Positions 17,790 to 26,775 of a stretch of DNA of 64,000 bases are shown piece after piece. The stretch spans positions 485,610 to 549,609 of the forward strand of contig NZ_PEND01000004.1 of the NCBI RefSeq assembly GCF_002844195.1. Reading direction: 5' to 3'. Both the position numbers and the translations under genes were made by a program. Each line of letters starts with the position of its first letter. Within the stretch, counting starts at the first letter, position 1. Source of the DNA: Halegenticoccus soli (GTDB lineage Archaea > Halobacteriota > Halobacteria > Halobacteriales > Haloferacaceae). A model generated the notes under the pieces. It saw only the letters and a list, made by a program, of their open reading frames with translations. It did not search any database and was not told where the DNA came from.

Positions 17790-18041
17790 CTACGCGAGCG
17801 CGACGGCGGGGGCGAGCTTGGACACCGCGTAGAGCGCGCCGACGAGCACGGTCGCGACGGTCACGACCCGCCACGCGACGCTCAGGAAGAGCCGGGCGAC
17901 GGAGAGGACCACGCGGGCGACGACGACCGCGACCCCCGCGGCGAGCAGCAGCCAGAGCCACTGTTCGAGCGGCAACCCGAGGAGGCCGCCGATCTGGAGC
18001 GTCGGTGCGAGGGCGGTAGCGGAGGCGGACGGGAGACCCAT
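17790..18041 (-). CDS. small membrane protein of unknown function
   Basis: An 83-residue protein with two predicted TM helices (about residues 23-45 and 53-78), separated by a short positive turn (ARVVLSVARLFLSVAWR). The N-terminus is short and uncharged. The ATG at 18041 was chosen because it gives a compact membrane protein; the frame extends upstream as arginine-rich shadow. The promoter region contains the long stem-loop element 18120-18216, so that structure may influence this gene. No family recognised. Confidence 0.65.
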   Translation of the reverse strand: MGLPSASATALAPTLQIGGLLGLPLEQWLWLLLAAGVAVVVARVVLSVARLFLSVAWRVVTVATVLVGALYAVSKLAPAVALA

Positions 18042-18119
18042 ACGGGGGTCCACGGGTCGCCGCTCCAAGGAGGTTACGACCGACTTCACGCCGCGAAGTC
18101 GCCGCGCCCGCCGTCTCAC

Positions 18120-18216
18120 AGGGGGTATCGTAGCTGTTCATAGATTCGGCGACAGGGTTCGAACCGCGGTGTCGAGTCTCGTCGCCCTCCATGCACGGAT
18201 GGCTACGATACCCCCT
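18120..18216. other. 97-bp stem-loop element, candidate structured RNA or mini-element
   Basis: Terminal arms 18120-18134 and 18202-18216 are perfect 15-bp inverted repeats (outer part GGGGGTATCGTAGC). Pairing continues inward on the plus strand through G-U wobbles, T18135-C18139 against G18197-G18201. Inside lies a second stem, GGCGAC (18148-18153) with GTCGCC (18181-18186), extended by GGG/CTC and TTCGA/TCGAG around a nine-base loop. The wobbles favour a plus-strand RNA. The internal GGTTCGAACC looks like a tRNA T-loop, but no cloverleaf forms. It lies between two minus-strand genes. It could be an sRNA, a terminator/attenuator or a remnant of a small mobile element. Confidence 0.55.
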
Positions 18217-18217
18217 C

Positions 18218-18340
18218 TCAGTTCACCTGGACGAAAATCGTGCTTCCGCACTCGCCGCACTGCCGCTTGTTCGACCAGTACTCGCGTCCGCAGTGCTTGC
18301 AGCGCCAGTTCGCCCCGATGATCCGCGTGACGAGGCTCAT
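18218..18340 (-). CDS. 40-residue zinc-ribbon protein
   Basis: A very short gene with a clear protein signature: two CxxC-type knuckles, C14-x2-C17 (CKHC) and C28-x2-C31 (CGEC), flanked by WR and TIFVQVN strands. This is a rubredoxin-like zinc ribbon as seen in many tiny haloarchaeal proteins, which probably bind zinc and a nucleic acid or protein partner. The ATG at 18340 follows a gap from trxB, which is codirectional, so it may be the distal gene of a trxB transcript (71 bp gap). Its stop codon lies 2 bp from the edge of the stem-loop element. Exact role unknown. Confidence 0.75.
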   Translation of the reverse strand: MSLVTRIIGANWRCKHCGREYWSNKRQCGECGSTIFVQVN

Positions 18341-18411
18341 ACGGCCGATAGCGACCGAGCGTACTTACGGCTATCGTCGCCCGGCCGCGCGCCCCGGGGC
18401 GCGAGATCCGC

Positions 18412-19536
18412 TCAGTCGTCCGATTCGGCGGTCGCCGGCGCGTCCGCCCCGGAGTCCGCGCGTTCGAGGGATTCGAGGTACTCGTCCGCGTCGATCGCCG
18501 CCTTACAGCCCATGCCGCCGGCCGTCACCGCCTGCTGGTAGTGGAAGTCGACCACGTCGCCCGCGCCGAAGATGCCGGGGACGGCTGTCTCGGTGTGCCC
18601 GCCGCCGACGCCGCCCTTCGTCTCGATGTACCCCTCCTCGTCCATCTCGACGCCCGTTCCCGCCAGGTACTCCGTGTTCGGCGTGTGGCCGATGGCGTAG
18701 AACACGGCGCCGGCGTCGAAGTCGAACTCCTCGGTCTCGGGGTCGTCGAGCTTTTTCGTCGGGTGGCCCTCGGGGTGGCGGACCATGGTGACGCGGTCGA
18801 CGCCCTCCTCCTGGGTGCCGTGGATCTCCGTCACCTCGGTGTTGAGCAGCAGTTCGATCTCGCCGTCGTCGACCTTCTCCATCACGCGGTCGATCCAGTA
18901 GTCCTCGGCGCGGAACTCCTCGCGCCGGTGGACGAGGTACACCTTCGAGGCGAAGCGCGTGAGGAACGAGGCCTCCTCCATCGCCGCGTCGCCGCCGCCG
19001 ATCACCACGATCTTCTCGTCGCGGAAGAACGCCCCGTCGCAGGTCGCACACGTCGAGAGCCCGTAGCCCATGAGCGTCTCCTCGCCCGGGATGCCGAGGG
19101 TGCGGGCGCTCGCGCCGGAGGCCGCGATGACGGCGTCCGCCGTGTACGCGTCGCCGTTCGTGAGCTCGACGCGGAACGGCCGTCGATCGGCGTCGCCGGT
19201 ACCGGGGGCGCTCCTGCCCGCGGTCGAACTCGGTTCGATCCGCTCGACGGACTCCAGGACGCCGTTTTCGATCTCGGCCCCGAAGCGCTCGGCCTGCTTT
19301 TTCATGTTGTTGATCAGCTCGGGTCCCGAGATGCCCTCGGGGAAGCCGGGGTAGTTGTCCACCTCGGTCGTCAGCGTGAGCTGTCCGCCGGGTTCGCCGC
19401 CCTCGAAGACGAGCGGCTCGTTGTTCGAGCGCGCGGCGTAGATGGCCGCCGTGAGGCCCGCGATCCCCGTCCCGGCGATGATGAGTTTCCGGTGCTCGAC
19501 GCCGCCCTCGGCGTCGCTGGAAGAACTCTCGGTCAT
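18412..19536 (-). CDS. trxB: thioredoxin reductase-like FAD/NAD(P)H disulfide reductase
   Basis: Reduces thioredoxin-type disulfides with a pyridine nucleotide through FAD. The 374 residues show the FAD GxGxxG motif (AGTGIAG, 21-27), the redox-active pair C163-x2-C166 (CATCDGAFF), the second Rossmann motif (VVIGGGDAAMEEA, about 177-189) and the C-terminal FAD motif GIFGAGDV. The NAD(P)H site has HRREEF, typical of NADPH-preferring enzymes. A low-complexity insertion (about 103-119, SSTAGRSAPGTGDADRR) and an acidic tail are halophilic additions. The ATG at 19536 lies 25-32 nt downstream of a TATA element. Confidence 0.94.
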   Translation of the reverse strand: MTESSSSDAEGGVEHRKLIIAGTGIAGLTAAIYAARSNNEPLVFEGGEPGGQLTLTTEVDNYPGFPEGISGPELINNMKKQAERFGAEIENGVLESVERIEPSSTAGRSAPGTGDADRRPFRVELTNGDAYTADAVIAASGASARTLGIPGEETLMGYGLSTCATCDGAFFRDEKIVVIGGGDAAMEEASFLTRFASKVYLVHRREEFRAEDYWIDRVMEKVDDGEIELLLNTEVTEIHGTQEEGVDRVTMVRHPEGHPTKKLDDPETEEFDFDAGAVFYAIGHTPNTEYLAGTGVEMDEEGYIETKGGVGGGHTETAVPGIFGAGDVVDFHYQQAVTAGGMGCKAAIDADEYLESLERADSGADAPATAESDD

Positions 19537-19560
19537 GTGCGACCGTTCGCGAGCGCGGTG

Positions 19561-19568
19561 TATTTAGC
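19561..19568 (-). promoter_or_regulatory. TATA element of trxB
   Basis: GCTAAATA on the minus strand, 25-32 nt upstream of the trxB ATG at 19536, consistent with a leaderless mRNA. Confidence 0.6.
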
Positions 19569-19756
19569 TTGCGCTGTCCCGCGAACGTGCCGCAATCCCG
19601 GAGGCGATCCGCCCGTCGCTTCCCGGCCCTCCCGACGACCCCCGCCGCTTCTCCCTGCTTCTCCCGCTGCTCCCCGCGTCCCACCCGCCGCTTCCTGCTC
19701 ACCGCTCCCCGCCGATCCGCGGTCCGCCGGGCGGCCGACGACGCGGCCGCGTCGAA

Positions 19757-19766
19757 GCGCTTACCG
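19757..19766 (+). promoter_or_regulatory. weak TATA-like element of the DUF357 gene
   Basis: GCGCTTACCG lies 24-33 nt upstream of the ATG at 19790. It is a weak match, kept for its position. Confidence 0.35.
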
Positions 19767-19789
19767 ACGGGCGGCTGGTTCGTTCGGAC

Positions 19790-20074
19790 ATGCCCGCCGA
19801 CCTCGTCGAAAAGACCGACCGCTACGGAGAGATGCTCACCGACGCCCTGGCCGAGGCGGAAGCGGCCGTCCCTCCGGGGACTCCCCTGGGGAACGCGGCC
19901 GCCGAGTGCCGCAAGATGGCGGAGTCGTACCTCGACGACGGCCGGCACTTCCGCGAGGAGGGCGACCCCGTGAACGCGCTCGCCTCGTTCTCCTACGGCT
20001 ACGGCTGGCTCGACGCCGGCGTCCGGATGGGCCTCTTCGAGGTTCCGGAGGACAGTCGCCTGTTCACGATGTGA
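19790..20074 (+). CDS. DUF357 family protein
   Basis: A 94-residue all-helical archaeal protein of the DUF357 family. The diagnostic stretch is AAAECRKMAESYLDDGRHF followed by NALASFSYGYGWLDAGVRMG, which forms a hairpin of two helices. The family is widespread in Euryarchaeota and has no established biochemical role. The ATG at 19790 is 253 bp from the divergent trxB gene. It is a single gene with its own promoter. Confidence 0.88.
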   Translation: MPADLVEKTDRYGEMLTDALAEAEAAVPPGTPLGNAAAECRKMAESYLDDGRHFREEGDPVNALASFSYGYGWLDAGVRMGLFEVPEDSRLFTM

Positions 20075-20182
20075 TCGACCGCTCGCGGTGCGACCGGTGG
20101 CGCGCTCGCGCGCCCGAAGGTGTCGGTGTAAATTGCCGGTATCGGGAGATCCGGGCGCGAAAAACGCGGTCGCTGTCGATGC

Positions 20183-20190
20183 GCTTACGT
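20183..20190 (+). promoter_or_regulatory. TATA-like element supporting the start at 20215
   Basis: GCTTACGT lies 25-32 nt upstream of the ATG at 20215. It argues against the earlier in-frame ATG at 20179, which would lie inside the promoter. Confidence 0.4.
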
Positions 20191-20214
20191 GATTTCGGCG
20201 AATCGTACGGGACG

Positions 20215-20490
20215 ATGGAGGCCGTCCTCTGGTACGTGCTGACCGGAACGCGGGGCGGGAAGAACCGCGTTCGGGTCCTGCGGGCGCTCGACGAGCGCCC
20301 GCGGAACGCGAACCAGCTCGCGGGCGACCTCGATCTCGACTACAAGACCGTTCGCCATCACCTCGACGTGCTGATGGAGAACGACATGGTGCGGAACAGC
20401 GGCGACGGCTACGGGGCGGTGTACCTCCCGAGCGACCAGGTCCGCCACCACTGGGAGACGGTCGAAACGATCATGGAGCAGGTGGAGTGA
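20215..20490 (+). CDS. winged-helix transcriptional regulator
   Basis: A 91-residue DNA-binding protein of the ArsR/HTH_20 winged-helix type. The helix-turn-helix is RPRNANQLAGDLDLDYKTVRHHLDVL (residues 29-53, split as RPRNANQLAGDL and DLDYKTVRHHLDVL), followed by a wing (VRNSGDGYGAVYLPS). Haloarchaea carry many copies starting MEAVLWYVLTGTRGG, as here, which supports the ATG at 20215 over 20179. The downstream gene encodes a three-helix membrane protein and could be its functional partner. No ligand-binding domain is present, so the signal is unknown. Confidence 0.88.
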   Translation: MEAVLWYVLTGTRGGKNRVRVLRALDERPRNANQLAGDLDLDYKTVRHHLDVLMENDMVRNSGDGYGAVYLPSDQVRHHWETVETIMEQVE

Positions 20491-20535
20491 GATGCGCCGT
20501 CCGACGCCCGAGACTATGGGAAGATTTGGGAAAGT

Positions 20536-20542
20536 GTATATG
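20536..20542 (+). promoter_or_regulatory. TATA element of the 3-TM protein gene
   Basis: GTATATG lies 27-33 nt before the ATG at 20569. A GGAGG occurs at 20559-20563, giving a possible short leader. Confidence 0.5.
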
Positions 20543-20568
20543 AACGCCCCGGGGAAATGGAGGATGAG

Positions 20569-20874
20569 ATGAGCGTCTGGTTCGACGTGGCCCGAATCGC
20601 GACCGGGCTGAACGTTCTGTTCTTGCTGGCGCTCAGCTACGTCTGGGTGCGCAACTACGCCGAGTTCCGCTCGAAGCACACGCTCGGACTGCTCATGTTC
20701 TCGCTGTTTCTGCTCGCCGAGAACGCCTTCGCCCTCTACATCTACCTCGTCGATCCGACGCTGTCCGGCTGGTTCGCCAGCGAGGTTCCGGCCATCGCCT
20801 GGCGGGGGATGATGGCCCTGCACGTCCTGGAGACGGTCGGCGTCGGCTTCCTCCTGTGGGTGACCTGGGACTGA
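20569..20874 (+). CDS. three-TM membrane protein, partner of winged-helix regulator
   Basis: A 101-residue integral membrane protein with helices at about 7-27, 37-60 and 80-99, joined by short loops (RNYAEFRSKHTLG; DPTLSGWFASE). This type often lies beside a small winged-helix regulator in haloarchaea, as here. The ATG at 20569 is placed 5 nt after GGAGG; an in-frame ATG at 20557 would add four residues. Function unknown. It converges with cysS across 48 bp. Confidence 0.75.
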   Translation: MSVWFDVARIATGLNVLFLLALSYVWVRNYAEFRSKHTLGLLMFSLFLLAENAFALYIYLVDPTLSGWFASEVPAIAWRGMMALHVLETVGVGFLLWVTWD

Positions 20875-20922
20875 CCGACCGCGCCTACGAGACCGCCGCC
20901 GGGCCGCGGACGTTCCCGACGA

Positions 20923-22404
<1,482 letters not shown>

Positions 22405-22514
22405 CGGATTCGGCTAGCCGTGCGAGGGTCAAAAGGTTACTCAAGCGCGGTCGTCCGGCGACGACCGCGGACTCTCTCGTCCGACGGCCGACCTCCGCGG
22501 CCGCGACCGAGCCG

Positions 22515-23102
22515 TCAGTCGAGCCCGTCCGCGGTCTCCGTTCGGTCGGCGGCCGTCCGGTTCGCCCTCTCGGATCGGCCCGTTCCACTCGCCTCCGCGA
22601 GCTGATCGCTCAGCACGCGGTTCACCCGCTCCGGATCGGGCACGTCCTCCAGCACCAGGTCGACCGTCCCGGAGCCGGCGGTGTAGAGGGTCATGTCGCC
22701 GAACGAGAGCAGCCGCTGCAGCGTCGACTGGCTGTACGTCGCGTTCTGGATGCGGTCGATCCGCAGCCGCGTCACGTCCCTGGAGACGACGCCGCGCTTC
22801 CGGTAGATGCCGCTCGTCGTGATCACGTAGTGCGTGGTCGTCCACCGGAGGTAGGCCGCGAGGCCGACGAGCGCGGCGACGGCGACGAGCGCGAGCGGGA
22901 GCAGCGGCACCCACCACGGGAGGTCGGGAAGTGCGGTCCTCAGGGCCACCGCTATCGCCAGCCCGATCAGTCCGAGCGCGGCGAGCGGGACGAGATCCCG
23001 CGCGAGGACGTAGACGCTCGGGCGGTCGTGCCAGCGGACGCGCTCGTCCCGACCGAGCGAGAGCCAGTCGGCCGACTCGATGGGTCTGTCCACGGGTGAC
23101 AC
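22515..23102 (-). CDS. bacterial-PH (DUF304) domain membrane protein
   Basis: A 195-residue protein with two hydrophobic helices (about 33-57 and 63-86) followed by a bPH_2/DUF304 beta-domain (about 88-165: THYVITTSGIYRKRGV, RIDRIQNATYSQS, FGDMTLYTAG). Such proteins sit in the membrane with the PH-like domain in the cytoplasm. Roles in stress response have been proposed for relatives, but none is established. The RIQN-x-TYSQS motif is characteristic of the family. The start is a GTG at 23102; a second GTG lies 9 nt downstream. The C-terminal 30 residues are polar and probably disordered. Confidence 0.85.
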   Translation of the reverse strand: MSPVDRPIESADWLSLGRDERVRWHDRPSVYVLARDLVPLAALGLIGLAIAVALRTALPDLPWWVPLLPLALVAVAALVGLAAYLRWTTTHYVITTSGIYRKRGVVSRDVTRLRIDRIQNATYSQSTLQRLLSFGDMTLYTAGSGTVDLVLEDVPDPERVNRVLSDQLAEASGTGRSERANRTAADRTETADGLD

Positions 23103-23176
23103 GTAGTCGGAGCTGACGTTTATCGTTTTTGTCGGGTCGACGAGGGGTCCTCCGCTCGCTCATTCCGTCTCGCGGT

Positions 23177-23680
23177 TCACTCCGGAACCGCGGCCAGCGC
23201 CGCCTCGACGGCGCGAACCGCGGCCGCGCCGTCCCGCCGCGACACGATCACGGCCAGCGAGCCGTCCGTTTCCCCCGCGGCCGTCACTCCCGCGGCCGCC
23301 ACCGCGACGTCGTTCGCCTCCAGCCGGCCGAGGACCGCCGCCAGCGCCGCCGGATCGACCGCGCCGGTCGCCAGCACGGCGGTCTCTCGGCCGGCGTCGG
23401 GCGCGAACCCGCGATCGCCGACGAAGAAAAGCGCCTCGTCGGGGTCGTCCGTCTTCCCGACCCCGCTCTTCATCGTCACCCGGGCCGCGCGGTCGTCCGC
23501 CGCGTAGGGCGGCAGATCGTCCGCGAATCGACGGAGCGCCGTCGAGACGGCCTCCGTCTCGCCGTCGAGGTCGAGAAACTCGGCGGCGGCCGCGTAGTTG
23601 ACGACGCCGGCGCGCAGCGCCCGGAGGAGAAACGGGCGCTCGCGGACGGCTTCCCGCGTTTCGGCTGCCAGTGACGCCAT
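23177..23680 (-). CDS. conserved haloarchaeal protein with C-terminal ACT-like region
   Basis: A 167-residue acidic protein. The N-terminal part is helical (TREAVRERPFLLRALRAGVVNY, split as TREAVRERPFLL and RALRAGVVNYAAAAEFL) and resembles a winged-helix-like fold. The C-terminal half alternates strands and helices (AAVLGRLEANDVAVAAAGVT; SLAVIVSRRDGAAAVRAVEAAL), in the pattern of an ACT-type regulatory domain. A role as an amino-acid-sensing regulator is possible but unproven. The ATG is at 23680, and the gene is divergent from the Bat-like regulator at 23773. Confidence 0.7.
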   Translation of the reverse strand: MASLAAETREAVRERPFLLRALRAGVVNYAAAAEFLDLDGETEAVSTALRRFADDLPPYAADDRAARVTMKSGVGKTDDPDEALFFVGDRGFAPDAGRETAVLATGAVDPAALAAVLGRLEANDVAVAAAGVTAAGETDGSLAVIVSRRDGAAAVRAVEAALAAVPE

Positions 23681-23741
23681 GGTTCGGTCTCCGGCGGACG
23701 GAGCATAACTGTTCTGCGCCGGGCGCCGGCGCGCCGGGAAG

Positions 23742-23750
23742 CTTCATAGT
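23742..23750 (+). promoter_or_regulatory. TATA-like element of the Bat-like regulator gene
   Basis: CTTCATAGT lies 23-31 nt upstream of the ATG at 23773. Confidence 0.4.
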
Positions 23751-23772
23751 TGCGGCGTGGTAACGTGGACCG

Positions 23773-24438
23773 ATGCTCCGGGCGACTATCTACCTCGACC
23801 TCGACCGGGACTACGTCCTCAGCCGGATCAGCGAGCGGAGCGACAGGCCCTTTCTCGTGACGCAGTGCGAGGTCATCGACGACGAGTACATCAGGTTCGT
23901 GATCGACGCGGGCGATCACCGCGACGAGATCGAGGGCGCGCTCCTGGCGAGCGACGCGGTGCGCGACGTCGAACGGGTCGGCGACGGGGAACTGCTCATC
24001 ACCAAGCGGTCCTCCGGCGCGCTGCCGATCATCCGCGAGAACCACGGGATGCTCCAGCGGATGAGCAAGTTCGAGGGGACCACGCGCGTGTTCGACGTCG
24101 TCGTCTTCAGGCGGGCGGACCTGAAGGCGATAATCGCGGACCTGCGCGCCCTCGGACGCGTCCGACTCGCCAAGCTCAAGCCGTTCTCGACGCCCGAGAC
24201 GCCGCTGTCGCCGCGACAGACCGAGGTCCTCTCGCTTGCGCTGGAGGCCGGCTACTACGACTGGCCCCGGCGGACGGACGCGCAGACGCTCGCGGCGCGG
24301 CTGGGAATCAGCCACTCGACGCTCCTGGAACACCTCCGGAAGGCCGAAAAGAAGATGCTGTCGGAGGCGCTCGCCGGCGCCTCGGTCGCCGCTTCTCACG
24401 GGCCGGCCGCCCCGAACGTCGCCGGCGACGCGCGCTGA
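23773..24438 (+). CDS. Bat-type HTH_10 transcriptional regulator
   Basis: A 221-residue regulator. Residues 1-150 form the Bat-like N-terminal sensing region, made of repeated strands (ATIYLDLDRDYVLSRISE; CEVIDDEYIRFVIDAG). Residues 158-208 are the HTH_10 domain (LSPRQTEVLSLALEAGYYDWP; GISHSTLLEHLRKAEKKM). It lacks PAS/GAF domains, so it is a small cousin of the 6940-8925 protein. It lies 88 bp upstream of, and codirectional with, the CUT1 ABC operon, and is a plausible controller of it. That link is inference from position. Confidence 0.9.
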   Translation: MLRATIYLDLDRDYVLSRISERSDRPFLVTQCEVIDDEYIRFVIDAGDHRDEIEGALLASDAVRDVERVGDGELLITKRSSGALPIIRENHGMLQRMSKFEGTTRVFDVVVFRRADLKAIIADLRALGRVRLAKLKPFSTPETPLSPRQTEVLSLALEAGYYDWPRRTDAQTLAARLGISHSTLLEHLRKAEKKMLSEALAGASVAASHGPAAPNVAGDAR

Positions 24439-24462
24439 TCGTCGATCCGGCGTCCGCCGTCC

Positions 24463-24472
24463 GCTATTTAAC
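24463..24472 (+). promoter_or_regulatory. candidate TATA box of the first ABC operon
   Basis: GCTATTTAAC lies 55-64 nt upstream of the ATG at 24527, so this operon would carry a leader of about 30 nt rather than being leaderless. The leader includes an AT-rich stretch (GAATAGATAACAA, about 24508-24520). Confidence 0.45.
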
Positions 24473-24526
24473 GGCCCGACACTTGTGGGGGGTGAAAGTA
24501 CGTATGAGAATAGATAACAATCGTCC

Positions 24527-25870
24527 ATGTCACGCGCGACAGGCTCGACATCGAAGCGGGGAGCAGCGACGCGCCGCCGTTTCCTCCGATCCGCCGGCGG
24601 GGCGGCGACGCTGGCGCTGGCCGGGTGTCTCGGCGGCGGGGGCGGTGGCGGCGGAAGCGGCGGGAGCGGCGACGGGACGACCGTCCGGTACCTCTCGGAC
24701 CGCGGGGACTCGAAGCCGGTCATGGACCAGATCGTCTCGGAGTTCGAAGCGCAGTCGGACTACGCGGTGGAGGTGATCTACACCTCCAAGGGGACCTCGT
24801 CGGACCAGGAGATGCAGAAGATGGTCGCCGCCGGCAACCCGCCGGACATCATCTTCGACACCTCGACGGACGCCTACCGGCTCCAGCGCGACGGCGTCCT
24901 CGCGCCGGTCACCGCGGCCGTGCGGGACAACGACCTTCCCGACCCCGTCTCGGTCGACGGCGAGTCGTACTTCGCGGCGGCGATGGTCGAGCCGCTCATG
25001 GGGTGGTACCGAAACGACGTGTACGAGGAGAACCCCGAGACGTGGGAGAACTGGCTGTCGGAGGCGAAGCGAGTCACCGACGAGGGGGAGATGAACGGGT
25101 ACGTCGTCCAGTCGGGGCAGACGAACAACGCCGACACGCAGATGACCCAGTACCTCTGGCAGAACGACGTCGAGATCTACCGCGGCCCGTCCGACGGGAT
25201 CGAGGTGACCGTCGACCGGGGGGCGAACCGCGACGCCGCGGTCGAGACGTTCGAGTGGGTCGAGCGCATGGCGGAGTTCTCGCCGAACGGCAGCGGCTGG
25301 GAGTGGGGCGACGCCATCGGCGCGCTCCAGCAGGAGAACGCGGCGGCCATCGTCAGCGTCGGCGGCCTCCCCGTCCTGACGATTCAGGGGAACCGCCCCG
25401 ACCTCGTCGAGAAGCTCAGCCCGATGCCGTTCCCGGTCCCCGCGGGCAAAAAGCAGGACCAGTGGTGGGCGTACATGGAAGGCCACCTGGTCAGAAACGA
25501 CGGGCAGGCGACGGAGGGCGCCCAGGAGTTCGTGAAGTTCTTCAACGAGAGCGACCGCTTCTTCGACTTCGTCCTCTCGGCGCCGCTGTTCCAGTTCCCG
25601 CCGACGCGCGAACAGCTCGACAGCGACGCCGTCGAGAACAACGAGACGATACGGCAGTTCCCGGAAGTGCTGCAGATGGTCAAGGACAACTGGGACGTGT
25701 TCACCTCGGTGCTCGCGACGGGCGACGACGGCGCGCCCAACATCGTCGCCGCCGACGCCTACGGCAACCAGGTGTTCGGGCAGGCGGCCGATCAGCTGCT
25801 CGTCGGCGGGAAGTCGCCCGGGGAGACGGTCGACTGGCTCGGCGGGAAGCTCCGCGAACTCGGGCAATGA
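24527..25870 (+). CDS. sugar-type ABC transporter substrate-binding lipoprotein
   Basis: A 447-residue family 1 extracellular solute-binding protein. It has a Tat lipoprotein signal: the RRRFLRSAGG motif (16-25) and lipobox LAGC with C34, followed by a glycine-rich tether (GGGGGGGSGGSGDG, within 37-51). The mature protein has the two-lobed family pattern, for example GNPPDIIFDTSTDAYRL in lobe 1 and MVEPLMGWYRNDVYEENPETW, split as MVEPLMGWYRND and VYEENPETW, at the hinge. It captures a solute, probably a sugar or glycoside, outside the membrane and delivers it to the permeases encoded downstream. Its stop overlaps the next start (ATGA). The exact ligand is not predictable. Confidence 0.92.
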   Translation: MSRATGSTSKRGAATRRRFLRSAGGAATLALAGCLGGGGGGGGSGGSGDGTTVRYLSDRGDSKPVMDQIVSEFEAQSDYAVEVIYTSKGTSSDQEMQKMVAAGNPPDIIFDTSTDAYRLQRDGVLAPVTAAVRDNDLPDPVSVDGESYFAAAMVEPLMGWYRNDVYEENPETWENWLSEAKRVTDEGEMNGYVVQSGQTNNADTQMTQYLWQNDVEIYRGPSDGIEVTVDRGANRDAAVETFEWVERMAEFSPNGSGWEWGDAIGALQQENAAAIVSVGGLPVLTIQGNRPDLVEKLSPMPFPVPAGKKQDQWWAYMEGHLVRNDGQATEGAQEFVKFFNESDRFFDFVLSAPLFQFPPTREQLDSDAVENNETIRQFPEVLQMVKDNWDVFTSVLATGDDGAPNIVAADAYGNQVFGQAADQLLVGGKSPGETVDWLGGKLRELGQ

Positions 25871-26775
25871 GCGCGGCGACCGGCGAGCGGGTCCGGGAGC
25901 GGTTCGACGGGGCGACGTGGCTCCTCGCCGCGTGTTTCCTCCCGCTCGTGGCGTTCTTCGCGGTCGTTTGGGTCGCGCCGATCCTCTACGCGCTGTGGAT
26001 GAGCCTGTTCCGGGATCCGGTCAACCAGCCGACGTTCGTCGGGCTCGGGAACTACGTCGACCTCCTGACCGCGCCCCCGTTCTGGGGCTACCTCTGGAAC
26101 AGCGTCGTCTACGCGGTCTCGACGACCGTCCTCAGTCTGCTCGTCGGGCTGGGGCTCGCGCTCGTCGTCAACCAGCGGGTCCGCGGCGGCGCGGCGCTGC
26201 GGACGATGATGATCTTCCCGTACCTGCTGCCCACGCTCGTCGTCATCTTCATGTGGAAGTTCATCCTCGATCCGAACATCGGCGTGCTCAACCAGGCGCT
26301 GGTGAGCGCGGGGCTCGTCGAGGAGCCGATCGCCTTCTTCTCGACGCTGGAGTGGGCGATGCCCGCCGTCGTCGTCACGAGCGTCTGGAAGTTCGGCTCG
26401 TTTTCCTTTTTCATCCTCCTCGCGCGCCTGCAGGCGATCGACTCCGACCTCTACGAGCGCGCTCGGGTCGAGGGCGCGACGACGTGGCAGGCGTTCCGCG
26501 ACATCACGCTGCCGCACCTCCGGAGCGCGATCCTCATCATCCTGCTCGTCCGGGGCATCTGGATGTTCAACAAGTTCGACATCATCTTCCTGTCGACCCG
26601 CGGCGGCCCGCTGCAGAAGACGACGACGCTCCCCATCAGGATCTACCAGCTCGCGTTCAACGAGGTGAACTTCGGGCTGGCGACGGCGCTCGCCGGCATC
26701 ATGTTCCTGCTGCTCGCGGCGGCGGCGGCGGTGTACTTCCGGGCGTTCGCGCCAGAGGAGGAGGTGAGCGGCTGA
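25867..26775 (+). CDS. ABC sugar permease, MalF/UgpA type
   Basis: A 302-residue inner-membrane permease of the CUT1 family with six predicted TM helices. The EAA loop that contacts the ATPase is ARVEGATTWQAFRDITLP (about 200-217). The start overlaps the binding-protein stop by 4 nt, and its own TGA overlaps the next ATG, so the operon is translationally coupled. It should form a heterodimer with the product of 26775-27644. The ATG at 25867 leaves a short cytoplasmic N-terminus, normal for the family. Confidence 0.94.
   Translation: MSAATGERVRERFDGATWLLAACFLPLVAFFAVVWVAPILYALWMSLFRDPVNQPTFVGLGNYVDLLTAPPFWGYLWNSVVYAVSTTVLSLLVGLGLALVVNQRVRGGAALRTMMIFPYLLPTLVVIFMWKFILDPNIGVLNQALVSAGLVEEPIAFFSTLEWAMPAVVVTSVWKFGSFSFFILLARLQAIDSDLYERARVEGATTWQAFRDITLPHLRSAILIILLVRGIWMFNKFDIIFLSTRGGPLQKTTTLPIRIYQLAFNEVNFGLATALAGIMFLLLAAAAAVYFRAFAPEEEVSG

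Noticed and set aside
18141..18196. tRNA gene suggested by GGTTCGAACC
   Set aside because: The decamer is a palindrome, and the flanking bases do not give a T-stem, D-arm or anticodon arm on either strand. The region folds better as a two-tier hairpin.
20179..20490. Longer start (20179) for the winged-helix regulator
   Set aside because: A TATA-like element lies between 20179 and 20215, and relatives begin at MEAVLWYVLTGTRGG.
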